Source of the DNA: Gemmatimonadaceae bacterium
GTDB lineage: Bacteria > Gemmatimonadota > Gemmatimonadetes > Gemmatimonadales > Gemmatimonadaceae
Direction: 5' to 3'
Length of the DNA stretch: 64,000 bases
Assembly (NCBI GenBank): GCA_025929535.1
Contig: JAICLZ010000009.1
Location: 1-64,000, forward strand
In this document: one piece after another, positions 28,416 through 36,322 of the stretch
How the letters are laid out: each line of letters opens with the position of its first letter
Numbering within the stretch: position 1 is the stretch's first letter
The notes under the pieces: model-generated
What the model was told of the DNA's origin: nothing
Databases searched by the model: none
The model's input: the letters and a program-made list of their open reading frames with translations, nothing else
Position numbers and translations under genes: made by a program

Positions 28416-29071
28416 CCGGCATGCTGACGCTCGCGCTCGAGGCGGCGACCTCGATCGGCTCCGTCGCGGTGCTGCGCGACGGCGAGCTGCTCGCATCGCG
28501 CGAGGTCGCGATGCGCAGCGGCGCCGAGGAGCACCTGCTGCCCGCGATCGACGAGTCGCTGCGCGAGGCGGGTGCGACTGTGCATGATCTCGCGCGCGTG
28601 GTGTGCGGGGCGGGGCCGGGGAGCTTCACGAGTCTCCGCGTGTCCGCGTCACTGGCAAAGGGGATCGCGTTTGCGCAGGGCATTCCGCTGTACGCGGTGC
28701 CGTCGCTCGCGCTCATCGCCGGCGAGACGTCACTCGCCGACGGAGTGTATCTGGTGGTGCTCGATGCGCTGCGCGGTGATGTATTCGCCGCGGCATACTC
28801 GCGCGCGGACGAGGCGGTGGAGGAGCTGGCGCCGGTGCGCCTCGTGGCGCGCGATTCGCTCGCGCGCGAGGCGGCGCGATTGCAGGCGACGGTGATCGGC
28901 CCCGAGGAGCGTCCGCGCACCAACCCGCGCGCCGCCAACGTGGTGCGCCTCGGCGCCTGGCTGGCGCAGCCGCCGGTTCCGTTGGCCGCCTGGGAGCCGG
29001 ACTACGGACGACTGGCCGAAGCGCAGGTGAAGTGGGAGCAGGCGCACGGGCGCCCGTTGCCGGTGTCGTAG
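28412..29071 (+). CDS. tsaB: t6A-synthesis scaffold TsaB
   Basis: Inactive ASKHA-fold paralogue of TsaD, needed as its partner for tRNA t6A formation. The 219-residue protein has the N-terminal motif LALEAATSIGSVAVL, the conserved GAGPGSFTSLRVSASLAKGIA block, and VLDALRGDVFAAAY. ATG 28412 overlaps tsaE as ATGA; a second ATG at 28421 is also possible and would begin directly at the conserved beta strand. rimI follows after 1 bp. Confidence 0.94.
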   Translation: MTGMLTLALEAATSIGSVAVLRDGELLASREVAMRSGAEEHLLPAIDESLREAGATVHDLARVVCGAGPGSFTSLRVSASLAKGIAFAQGIPLYAVPSLALIAGETSLADGVYLVVLDALRGDVFAAAYSRADEAVEELAPVRLVARDSLAREAARLQATVIGPEERPRTNPRAANVVRLGAWLAQPPVPLAAWEPDYGRLAEAQVKWEQAHGRPLPVS

Positions 29072-29072
29072 C

Positions 29073-29585
29073 ATGCGCATCGGCGAGGACGCGGGCACGG
29101 CGAAGACGGCGAGCGACGACGCGCGCGCGCATGTCGTGCTGCGCCCGGCTCGCGAGGAGGATATCGAGGCGGTGCTCGCGATCGAGCACGCATCGTTCGG
29201 CGATCCATGGAACCGGAGTGCGTTCGCGGATCTCATCGATGATCGGCGGGTCGCTTTTCTGATCGCGGATTCCGCGGGAGCGGTTTGCGGCTACGTCGTC
29301 GCGTGGTTCGTGCTCGACGAGGGAGAGATCGGGAACCTGGCGGTCGCGAGGGACGCGAGACGCCGAGGCATCGGCGCGCTGCTGCTCGACGGCGCCATCG
29401 CGGCGGTTCGCGAGTCGGATGTGGACACGCTCTATCTCGAGGTGCGCGATTCGAACGCGGCTGCGCGCGCGCTGTATGCTTCACGGGGTTTCGTGGAGGT
29501 CGGCCGCCGTCGCGAGTATTATCGCAAGCCGAAGGAGGATGCGATCGTGCTTCGGCTGGATCTCGCGCCGGCCGCACCGGCCTGA
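29073..29585 (+). CDS. rimI: RimI-like N-acetyltransferase
   Basis: GNAT-fold acetyltransferase that probably acetylates the N-terminus of ribosomal protein S18. The 170-residue protein has a non-conserved N-terminal extension of about 20 residues, then HVVLRPAREEDIEAVLAIEHASFGDPW, the acetyl-CoA loop VARDARRRGIGALLLDGAI (R/Q-x2-G-x-G/A type) and LEVRDSNAAARALYASRGFVEVGRRREYY, all typical of RimI. Adjacent to tsaB/tsaE as in many genomes. The exact protein substrate is inferred. Confidence 0.88.
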   Translation: MRIGEDAGTAKTASDDARAHVVLRPAREEDIEAVLAIEHASFGDPWNRSAFADLIDDRRVAFLIADSAGAVCGYVVAWFVLDEGEIGNLAVARDARRRGIGALLLDGAIAAVRESDVDTLYLEVRDSNAAARALYASRGFVEVGRRREYYRKPKEDAIVLRLDLAPAAPA

Positions 29586-29629
29586 GGCCGAGGAGCATGC
29601 AATGAAAGGAGAATGGCCGCGCCGGACCG

Positions 29630-29659
29630 TTGGCGCGCTTCACGCAATCGCTCTATACT
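29630..29659 (+). promoter_or_regulatory. Predicted promoter of ssb
   Basis: TTGGCG (29630-29635) and TATACT (29654-29659) with an 18-bp spacer lie 40 bp before the ssb start. An AGGAG at 29688-29692 is a good ribosome-binding site for the ATG at 29700 and decides against the ATG at 29694, which would be too close. Confidence 0.65.
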
Positions 29660-29699
29660 CTGTCAGGCGAGTGAACTCGCCAACCGCCAGGAGATGCAT

Positions 29700-30218
29700 A
29701 TGAGTCGCAGCCTGAACAAGGTCACCCTGATCGGCAATCTCGGCGCCGATCCCGAGGTCCGCTCCACCACCGGCGGCAATCGCGTCGCCACGTTCTCGCT
29801 GGCCACCAGCCGCAGCTGGAGCGGGCCGAGCGGAGACAAGCAGGAGAAGACGGAGTGGCATCGCTGCGTCGTCTGGAACAGCAAGGCATCCACGCTGGCG
29901 GACATCGTCGAGCGCTACCTCAAGAAGGGCGACAAGATCTACGTCGAGGGGCGCATCGAGTATCGGCAGTGGCAGGACAAGGAGAACCAGACGCGCTACA
30001 CCACCGAGATCAACGTGCGCGAGCTCATCATGCTGAGCGGCAAGGCGGGTGGCTCGGACAGCTACGACAGCGAGTCCGCCGGTGGCAGCAACTCGCGGCC
30101 GCGCGCAGCGGCCACGGATCGCACGCGCGGAGCCGGCGCGGGCACCGCCGCGGCGGGCGGGGACTTCGAGGATTTTCGGGGGAATCTCGACACCGAGGAC
30201 GACGACCTGCCGTTCTGA
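29700..30218 (+). CDS. ssb: Single-stranded DNA-binding protein
   Basis: Coats single-stranded DNA in replication and repair. The 172-residue protein begins MSRSLNKVTLIGNLGADPE, the canonical OB-fold start, continues with FSLATSRSWSGPSGDKQEKTEWHR region and GDKIYVEGRIEYRQWQDK, then a flexible Gly/Ser/Ala-rich linker from about residue 115 and the acidic tip DDDLPF that binds partner proteins. Start chosen by the AGGAG spacing. It has its own promoter and a strong terminator, so it is a single-gene unit. Confidence 0.97.
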   Translation: MSRSLNKVTLIGNLGADPEVRSTTGGNRVATFSLATSRSWSGPSGDKQEKTEWHRCVVWNSKASTLADIVERYLKKGDKIYVEGRIEYRQWQDKENQTRYTTEINVRELIMLSGKAGGSDSYDSESAGGSNSRPRAAATDRTRGAGAGTAAAGGDFEDFRGNLDTEDDDLPF

Positions 30219-30271
30219 CGAATCGCGGAGTGCCGCTCGAGACTTCGAGTGCACTGTGAACGGAAGTACCG

Positions 30272-30311
30272 GGGCGGCGCGGGCGAAATGCCCGTGCCGC
30301 CCGCCTGTTTT
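30272..30311 (+). terminator. Intrinsic terminator after ssb
   Basis: A 13-bp stem (30272-30284 with 30290-30302, one G-U pair) with loop GAAAT is followed by GCCTGTTTT. It lies 54 bp past the ssb stop. Confidence 0.85.
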
Positions 30312-30312
30312 C

Positions 30313-30318
30313 TATACT
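30313..30318 (+). promoter_or_regulatory. Candidate -10 box of the TauE-like gene
   Basis: TATACT followed by CCTGCG lies 16 bp before the GTG at 30335, immediately after the ssb terminator. The leader would be about 10 nt. No clear -35 box; the preceding bases are part of the terminator stem. Confidence 0.35.
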
Positions 30319-30334
30319 CCTGCGCGGGCGTCGC

Positions 30335-31057
30335 GTGATTTTCGCTCTGATCATTGCCGTTGGATCGATCCTCGCCGGCGCCATCGCATCGATCGCCGGT
30401 TTCGGCATTGGCAGTGTGCTCACGCCACTCTTCGCGGTGCGCGTGGGCACCCAGCTGGCCGTCGCCACAGTGTCGATCCCGCACCTGTTCGCCACCGCTC
30501 TGCGGTTCTGGCGGCTGCGCGCGCACGTGAATCGCCGCGTGCTCGTGAGCTTCGGCATCACGAGCGCAGTGGGCGGACTCGCGGGAGCGCTGCTGCACAC
30601 CTACTCGAGCAATCGCTCGCTCGCGATCGTCTTCGGCGTGCTCCTCCTCTTCGTCGGCGTCAGCGAGCTCACGGGCCTCGCCCGTCGCATGCGCTTCGGC
30701 GGGCCCGTCGCCTGGATCGCTGGAGCGATCTCCGGCGTCTTCGGCGGGCTGGTGGGAAATCAGGGCGGCATACGCTCGGCCGCGCTGCTCGGATTCGACC
30801 TCGACCGGCAGGCCTTCGTGGCGACGGCCACCGCGATCGGTCTGGTGGTGGATGGTGCGCGCATGCCAGTGTACTTCGCCACGCAGATGGCTGCGATCGC
30901 GCGCGTCTGGCCTCTCGTGCTCATTGCCACGGTGGGCACGCTCGCAGGCACGATTCTCGGCGTTCGCACGCTGCGGCGCATTCCCGAGACGGTGTTTCGT
31001 CGCGTCGTCGCGATCCTGCTGCTTCTCCTTGGCACCTACATGCTGCTGAGGGGCTGA
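30335..31057 (+). CDS. TauE/SafE-family membrane permease
   Basis: A 240-residue integral membrane protein with about seven or eight hydrophobic helices. It has the family's two repeated glycine-rich motifs, IAGFGIGSVLTPLFA in the first half and GGLVGNQGGIRSAALLG in the second half. Members export or take up small anions such as sulfite, sulfoacetate or taurine-derived compounds; the substrate cannot be predicted. The start is GTG 30335. It runs towards the SGNH lipoprotein, with stops 3 bases apart. Confidence 0.85.
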   Translation: MIFALIIAVGSILAGAIASIAGFGIGSVLTPLFAVRVGTQLAVATVSIPHLFATALRFWRLRAHVNRRVLVSFGITSAVGGLAGALLHTYSSNRSLAIVFGVLLLFVGVSELTGLARRMRFGGPVAWIAGAISGVFGGLVGNQGGIRSAALLGFDLDRQAFVATATAIGLVVDGARMPVYFATQMAAIARVWPLVLIATVGTLAGTILGVRTLRRIPETVFRRVVAILLLLLGTYMLLRG

Positions 31058-31060
31058 GAG

Positions 31061-31774
31061 TCACTTCGCGCGCAACGCCTGGCCGATCGCCTGCTCCACG
31101 AGCGGAGTCATGATACGGTAGCCGGCTTCGTTCGGATGAACTCCGTCGGAGGAAAGCCCGCTCCGCATTCCGCCCTGCGCGTCCGCCATCGCGGAATGAA
31201 AGTCGGCGTAGATCGCGCCGTGTTGCGCGGCGTAGTCTTTCATCCACGCATTGAGCGCAATGATCTTCGGTGCCGGCTCGAGTCCGGGCTTCCACGGATA
31301 GTCGCGGACGGGCAGCACCGATGCCAGCACGACCTCGATTCCATTCGCCCTCGCCATCTCGGCCATTGAGGCAATGTTGCCTTCGATCATCTCCAGCGTG
31401 GCGGGGCCGGTGTTGCCGGCGATGTCATTGGTGCCTGCGAGGATCACGACGACTGCGGGCTCGAGTGCAATGACGTCCTGTCGAAAGCGCACGAGCATTT
31501 GCGGTGTGGTCTGACCGCTGATGCCGCGACCGATGTAGGGTTTGCCGGGGAACATCGATGCGAAGTACTGCTGCCAGTTCGCCGTGATCGAGTTGCCCAT
31601 GAAGACGACGCGGTTCTCGTTCTTCATCGGGGGCGGGAGCCTCTCGTTGGCGTCCCGAAATCGTGCGAGATTCGCCCAATCCGTGCGGAGTGGGCCAGGC
31701 GCCGGCTGAGCAGGATGCGCCGAGGCGCAGGCGGTGGCGAGTGCGAGCAGGGCGAAGCCGAGATGACGTTTCAC
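31061..31774 (-). CDS. SGNH/GDSL-family hydrolase lipoprotein
   Basis: A 237-residue exported esterase-like enzyme. Its N-terminus is a lipoprotein signal (FALLALATAC, Cys about residue 16). All catalytic blocks are present: block I FMGNSITANW with the Ser, block II GRGISGQTT with the Gly, block III AGTNDIAG with the Asn, and block V SDGVHPNEAGY with the Asp and His. Substrates of this family include acetylated sugars and lipids; none can be named. Read towards the TauE-like gene from the other strand. Upstream lies the padR regulatory region, so it may be divergently controlled. Confidence 0.88.
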   Translation of the reverse strand: MKRHLGFALLALATACASAHPAQPAPGPLRTDWANLARFRDANERLPPPMKNENRVVFMGNSITANWQQYFASMFPGKPYIGRGISGQTTPQMLVRFRQDVIALEPAVVVILAGTNDIAGNTGPATLEMIEGNIASMAEMARANGIEVVLASVLPVRDYPWKPGLEPAPKIIALNAWMKDYAAQHGAIYADFHSAMADAQGGMRSGLSSDGVHPNEAGYRIMTPLVEQAIGQALRAK

Positions 31775-31838
31775 GCTGCCGATTCCGGGAAGCAGTTCCC
31801 GTTCTCATGCCCGTTCGCGACCACGCTGTCAAGAGGAC

Positions 31839-31869
31839 TTGCGCCACATATATATGAGACATATATATT
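31839..31869 (+). promoter_or_regulatory. padR promoter with an AT-rich tandem operator
   Basis: TTGCGC (31839-31844) and TATATA or TATATT (31862-31869) form a promoter ending 6 bp from the padR start codon. Overlapping it are two copies of ACATATATAT, 13 bp apart, the first containing the palindrome CATATATATG (31847-31856). Such TA-rich dyads are typical PadR-type operators, so autorepression is likely; binding is inferred. Confidence 0.55.
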
Positions 31870-31875
31870 GCGCTC

Positions 31876-32208
31876 ATGATTACCCTCGAGCTCAAGAAGG
31901 GCAGCGCCGACTTCCTCATCCTCTCGCTCCTCCGTGACGAGCCGCGCCACGGCTACGAGCTGAGCAAGCTCATCGAGTCCCGCTCCGGCGGTGTCGTGCA
32001 GTTCCAGGTCTCCTCGCTCTATCCGCTGCTCTACCGCATGGAGGAGCGCGGGTGGATCAGGGGCAAGTGGATCGAGAAAGCAGGACAGCGGCGTCGGCGC
32101 TACTATCACATCACCGCCGCGGGTCGCGAGGTCGTGAAGGAGCAGCGCGAGAGCTGGCTGGAGTTCGTGCACGCGATCGGACAGGTCGTTGGACCGGCGC
32201 ATGCCTGA
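31876..32208 (+). CDS. PadR-family transcriptional regulator
   Basis: A 110-residue winged-helix repressor with the typical PadR pattern: KKGSADFLILSLLRDEPRHGYELSKLI, then VSSLYPLLYRMEERGWIRGKW and RRRYYHITAAGREVV, ending in a short dimerisation helix. There is no Shine-Dalgarno sequence and the predicted transcript starts at or beside the ATG, so translation is probably leaderless. It overlaps the downstream permease gene by 8 bp. PadR plus duplicated FtsX permease is a common pair in Acidobacteria and Gemmatimonadota, and the regulator probably controls both genes. Confidence 0.93.
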   Translation: MITLELKKGSADFLILSLLRDEPRHGYELSKLIESRSGGVVQFQVSSLYPLLYRMEERGWIRGKWIEKAGQRRRRYYHITAAGREVVKEQRESWLEFVHAIGQVVGPAHA

Positions 32209-34903
32209 CTGGAGCGCGGAGATCCTCGCGCGGCTCGCGCCGCTCGGGCTGAGCGCCGAACGCGAATGCGAGATCGCGGAGGAGCTGGCGCAGCATCTCG
32301 AGGAGCGCTTCGCCGATCTGAGCGCGCACGGGGCGGGCGAGGCGGACGCGATGCGCGAGGTGCGCGACGAGCTTCGCCACGGCGCGCTCCTCGATGCCCT
32401 GGCGCGAACGGAGCGTCGAGCGCCTCGCGACGCGAGTCCACCGGGCGCGCCCTCCGCCGGCTCGCGCTTCTCGACGCTTTGGCGGGACGTGCGCTACGGC
32501 GCGCGCTCGCTGCGACGTGCGCCCGGCTTCACCACCGTCGCGACGATCACCCTCGCCCTCGGCATCGGTGCCACCACCGCGATGTTCAGCGTGCTCGATG
32601 CCGTGCTCCTGCGCCCCCTTCCGTTCGCGCACCCCGACCAGCTCGTGCGCGTCTTCGCCACGTACGGGTCGACACCGGGCACTCTGCAATCGCTTTCCGT
32701 TGCCGACTTTCTCGCACTGCGCGACGACGCACGCGCATTCTCGTCCATCGCGTCCTTCCGCGTGCCGAGTGATGGGTTTTCCTACCTTGCCGCGGATCGA
32801 CCCGAGCGCGTCTACGGCAGCATCGTCAGCGCAGACTTTTTCTCCACGCTCGGCGTGCAGCCGGCAATCGGCCGCGCCTTTCGATCGGGAGATGACACGC
32901 AGGGCGCACCGCCGCTCGTCGTGCTCAGCGACGCGTTCTGGCGCCGGCGGCTCGGCAGCGATCGGGCGGTCATCGGGAAGTCGCTGGAGATTCAGGGGCG
33001 CCCCACCACCGTCATCGGCGTGATGTCGCCGAAGGTCTGGTACCCGCGCGGCGATCGCGCGGAGCTCTGGCTCAACGACACCTTTCCGGCGCCGCAACGT
33101 CGCGGCCCGTTCGGCCTCGCGGTTCTCGCGCGCGAGAAGCCTGGCGTCACCGCAGCGCAGCGCCACGCGCTGGTCGCACAGGTCGCGGCAGAGGTGCGCG
33201 CGCGTTTTCCGGGAGGTCCCGATCGCTGGACGTTCGTGGAGCAGTCGCTGAGCCAGCGCTTCAGCGGTCCGCTGCGTCCTGCTCTGCTGATGCTCATGGG
33301 CGCCGTGGTCGTGGTGCTCCTCATCGCGTGCGTGAACGTGACGAATCTCATGCTCGCGCGCGCCACCAGCCGCGAGGGCGAGCTTGCAGTGCGCACGGCG
33401 CTCGGCGCGAGCCGTGCGGTCCTCGTGCGCCAGCTGCTCATCGAGGGCGCGTTGCTCGCACTTCTGGGAGGCGCGCTCGGCGTGCTCGTGGCGATCTGGG
33501 GCGTTCGCGTGCTGACGTCGGTCGCGCCGGACAGTCTCTTCGTGCTGCGCGACTTCGACACGGGAGTGGACGCGCGCGTGCTCGCACTCGCCGCGGCCGC
33601 GACGCTCGGAAGCGTGCTTCTGTTCGCGCTGGCGCCCGCCATTCTCGGCGCGTCCGCGCGCGCGATCGGAGTCGTGCGCGAGGCCGTGCGCGGCGGTACC
33701 GACGCGCCCTCGCGTCGCCGGCTGCGGAGCGCGCTGGTCGCCGCCGAGTTCGCGCTTTCGCTCGTTCTGCTCGTTGGCGCGGGGCTGCTCATCCGCAGCC
33801 TGTCGAAGCTGCGCGATGTGGACACGGGCGTACGTGGCGACGGCGTGGTGACGGCGTCGATCGCGCTGCCGGCCGTTCGCTATGCGGGCACGCCGCAGAT
33901 CGTCATCTTCCATGATCGACTGCTTGCCGATCTGCGCTCGCGCCCGGGCATGGAGAAGGTGAGCGCGAGCGTCGGTCTTCCGCCGGACCTGTTCGGCTCG
34001 AGCTCGGATTTCTTCGTGAGCAGCCGGCCGCCGGCGGACGGCGAGAGCTCGCCGCTGGCCGACGTGCTCGCGGTGGACGGGGACTACTTTGCCGCGCTCG
34101 GAGTTCCCCTGCTCAGCGGGCGCATTTTCGATGCGCGGGACGACAGCGACGCGCCGAACAGGGTGATCGTGAGTGACGCGCTCGCGCGAAAGTATTTTCC
34201 CGGCGCCAATCCCGTGGGCGAGCGCATCAACGTGGGCGGACCCGGAGATGGCAACGCGTACACGATCGTCGGCGTCGTGGGCAATGTGCGCTACGATGGC
34301 GTGGCACAGGCGCCTTCCGAAGCGATCTATTTTCCGTTCGTGCAGGGAGGAATGGGCGCGACCCCCAGCTTCTCGGTCGTCGCGCGTACGCGCACGAGCA
34401 CCGACGATGCCGGACGGCTCGTTCGCGAGGCGGTGCACCGCATCGATCCCGAGCTCGCCGTCGCGAACATCCGCACGGTGCACGAGCTGGTCGAGGCGAA
34501 CGTGGCGGCCGACAGGTTCAGAACGACGCTGCTCGCCGTGTTCGCGGCGCTCGCGTTGGTACTCGCGGCTGTGGGCATCTACGGAGTGATGTCGTACGCG
34601 GTCGGCCGCCGCTCGCGGGAGATCGGCATTCGACTCGCGCTCGGCGCACGTGCCGGCGCGATCCACCGCCTCGTGCTGGGCGAAGGGCTCGTCGTCGCGG
34701 GAATCGGGATCGCGCTCGGGCTGCTCGCGAGCGCGGCGCTCACGCACGCGGTGTCGACACTCCTCTTCGAGGTGAGCGCGACGGACGCGGCGACGTTCAT
34801 CGCCGTGCCCGCGCTGCTGCTCGCGATCGCGGCGCTCGCGTGCTTCGTTCCCGCGCGCCGCGCCGCGCGAGTGGATCCGAGCGTCACGATGCGCGCCGAC
34901 TGA
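32201..34903 (+). CDS. MacB/FtsX-like duplicated ABC permease (ADOP type)
   Basis: A 900-residue membrane protein with an N-terminal helical segment (EIAEELAQHLEERFADL), then two halves each made of a periplasmic MacB-type domain and FtsX-type transmembrane helices: VRYGARSLRRAPGFTTVATI starting the first near residue 100, LMLARATSREGELAVRTALGA as its coupling helix, and YAVGRRSREIGIRLALGARAG in the second. This is the acidobacterial duplicated orphan permease architecture. No ATPase gene is adjacent. Start ATG 32201 overlaps padR. Function is probably export or mechanotransmission, but the substrate is not known. Confidence 0.88.
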   Translation: MPDWSAEILARLAPLGLSAERECEIAEELAQHLEERFADLSAHGAGEADAMREVRDELRHGALLDALARTERRAPRDASPPGAPSAGSRFSTLWRDVRYGARSLRRAPGFTTVATITLALGIGATTAMFSVLDAVLLRPLPFAHPDQLVRVFATYGSTPGTLQSLSVADFLALRDDARAFSSIASFRVPSDGFSYLAADRPERVYGSIVSADFFSTLGVQPAIGRAFRSGDDTQGAPPLVVLSDAFWRRRLGSDRAVIGKSLEIQGRPTTVIGVMSPKVWYPRGDRAELWLNDTFPAPQRRGPFGLAVLAREKPGVTAAQRHALVAQVAAEVRARFPGGPDRWTFVEQSLSQRFSGPLRPALLMLMGAVVVVLLIACVNVTNLMLARATSREGELAVRTALGASRAVLVRQLLIEGALLALLGGALGVLVAIWGVRVLTSVAPDSLFVLRDFDTGVDARVLALAAAATLGSVLLFALAPAILGASARAIGVVREAVRGGTDAPSRRRLRSALVAAEFALSLVLLVGAGLLIRSLSKLRDVDTGVRGDGVVTASIALPAVRYAGTPQIVIFHDRLLADLRSRPGMEKVSASVGLPPDLFGSSSDFFVSSRPPADGESSPLADVLAVDGDYFAALGVPLLSGRIFDARDDSDAPNRVIVSDALARKYFPGANPVGERINVGGPGDGNAYTIVGVVGNVRYDGVAQAPSEAIYFPFVQGGMGATPSFSVVARTRTSTDDAGRLVREAVHRIDPELAVANIRTVHELVEANVAADRFRTTLLAVFAALALVLAAVGIYGVMSYAVGRRSREIGIRLALGARAGAIHRLVLGEGLVVAGIGIALGLLASAALTHAVSTLLFEVSATDAATFIAVPALLLAIAALACFVPARRAARVDPSVTMRAD

Positions 34904-34909
34904 CGCTCG

Positions 34910-36298
34910 TCATCTGCGCCGCAGCGTGTGCTCCTCGTCCAGCGTCAGCTCGCCCGATGAGTCATCGTACGTGAACAGCTCGGCGTAGCGCCCCCAATCC
35001 ACGGCGGTCTCGAACTGGCGCCGCGCTTCTTCGCCGCTGAAGCTGTGCTCCAGCTCGTCGATCACGCGCTCCGCGTCGAGCGTGTGCGTAGGCGCCGTCT
35101 CGAGATCGCGCACGATGTGATGGAGCAGAGCGATGTGGTCCAGCGCCTGCGAGCGGAAGATCGCCTTCTCCTCGTCCAGCTCCGCATCGGCGAAGCGTGC
35201 GCCGATGGGCGTGAGCGCGACCTGCCGCTCGTGCAGCGCGCCGAAGCCGAGCAGGTCGGTGGCCTCGACGATCGCGAGAAGATCGTCCGCGCGCATCTGC
35301 AGGTCGCGCGCGAGGTCCTGCACCGCGGCGTGCCCGCCGATGCCGCCCAGATACTGCACGAGTCCCGTGAGATCGTCGATGCTCACCTCCGGCAGCACCT
35401 GGTATCGTCGCGCGCGCGCGCCCGTCGTGCGCGCCGAGTCCCGCGCCACGGCCGGCCACGTGCGCCCCTGCAGACTCTGCTCGACGATCGCAATCGCGTC
35501 ATCCTCCGGGTTCGTCATGATTCGGTAGATGAGCTCCACGAGCCGCGCGCGGGGCGCGCTCTTCTCGCTGCGATCGGATTGCGAGAGTCCCTTGAGCTCG
35601 ACCCGGATGTGCCCCGGGTTCGCGCCGAACACGAGAATGCGATCCGCGAGCGACACCGCCTCGTCGATGTTGTGCGTCACCATCACGACGGCTTTCGTCG
35701 GCATCGTCTTCGCGAGCCAGAGATCCCGCAGCTCGGAGCGAAGATTTTCCGCCGTCAGCACGTCGAGCGCGGAGAACGGTTCATCCATGAACAGCACCTC
35801 CGGCTGCACCACCAGGGCGCGCGCGAACCCCACGCGCTGCTTCATTCCGCCGGAGAGCTCCTTGGGAAACGCCTCCTCGAATCCATCGAGGCCGATCAGG
35901 TCGATGGCCTCGAGCGCGCGACGGCGCCGTTCGTCGTCGGACACGTCCATCGCGAGCAGCCCGAGCTCCACGTTCTGCAGCACGTCGAGCCAGGGAAACA
36001 GCGCGAAGCTCTGAAAGACGATCGCCACGCTGGGATTCGGCCCCTCGAGGGGCGAGCCGTGTACGAGCACCTCGCCGCTCGATGGCTCCATGAGCCCCGC
36101 GAGAATGCGCAGCAGCGTCGACTTGCCGGAGCCCGACGGCCCGAGCAGCGCAACGAACTCACCCTCGTTGAGTTGCACGGACACGTGCTCGAGCACCGGC
36201 CGCCGGTCGTCTCCGAAGTACTTCAGCACATCGCGCGCGGCGAGCAGCGCGGCGGCCGCCGTGCCGGGGGTCGCGATGATCGTGTCCGTTCCCGTCAT
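34910..36298 (-). CDS. NitT/TauT-type ABC ATPase with C-terminal AAA-associated domain
   Basis: ATPase of an import system related to nitrate, sulfonate and taurine transporters. Residues 20-250 form the ABC domain, with Walker A GPSGSGKST (from residue 53), signature LSGGMKQR, Walker B VLFMDEPFSALD and the switch His in MVTHNIDEA. From about residue 310 it carries an AAA-associated C-terminal domain (VSIDDLTGLVQYLGGIGGHA, ending in an acidic tail), which is probably regulatory. The permease gene precedes it by 24 bp on the same strand. No periplasmic binding protein is in the window. Confidence 0.9.
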   Translation of the reverse strand: MTGTDTIIATPGTAAAALLAARDVLKYFGDDRRPVLEHVSVQLNEGEFVALLGPSGSGKSTLLRILAGLMEPSSGEVLVHGSPLEGPNPSVAIVFQSFALFPWLDVLQNVELGLLAMDVSDDERRRRALEAIDLIGLDGFEEAFPKELSGGMKQRVGFARALVVQPEVLFMDEPFSALDVLTAENLRSELRDLWLAKTMPTKAVVMVTHNIDEAVSLADRILVFGANPGHIRVELKGLSQSDRSEKSAPRARLVELIYRIMTNPEDDAIAIVEQSLQGRTWPAVARDSARTTGARARRYQVLPEVSIDDLTGLVQYLGGIGGHAAVQDLARDLQMRADDLLAIVEATDLLGFGALHERQVALTPIGARFADAELDEEKAIFRSQALDHIALLHHIVRDLETAPTHTLDAERVIDELEHSFSGEEARRQFETAVDWGRYAELFTYDDSSGELTLDEEHTLRRR

Positions 36299-36322
36299 GC
36301 GCCTGTGCTCATGTGTGCATCA

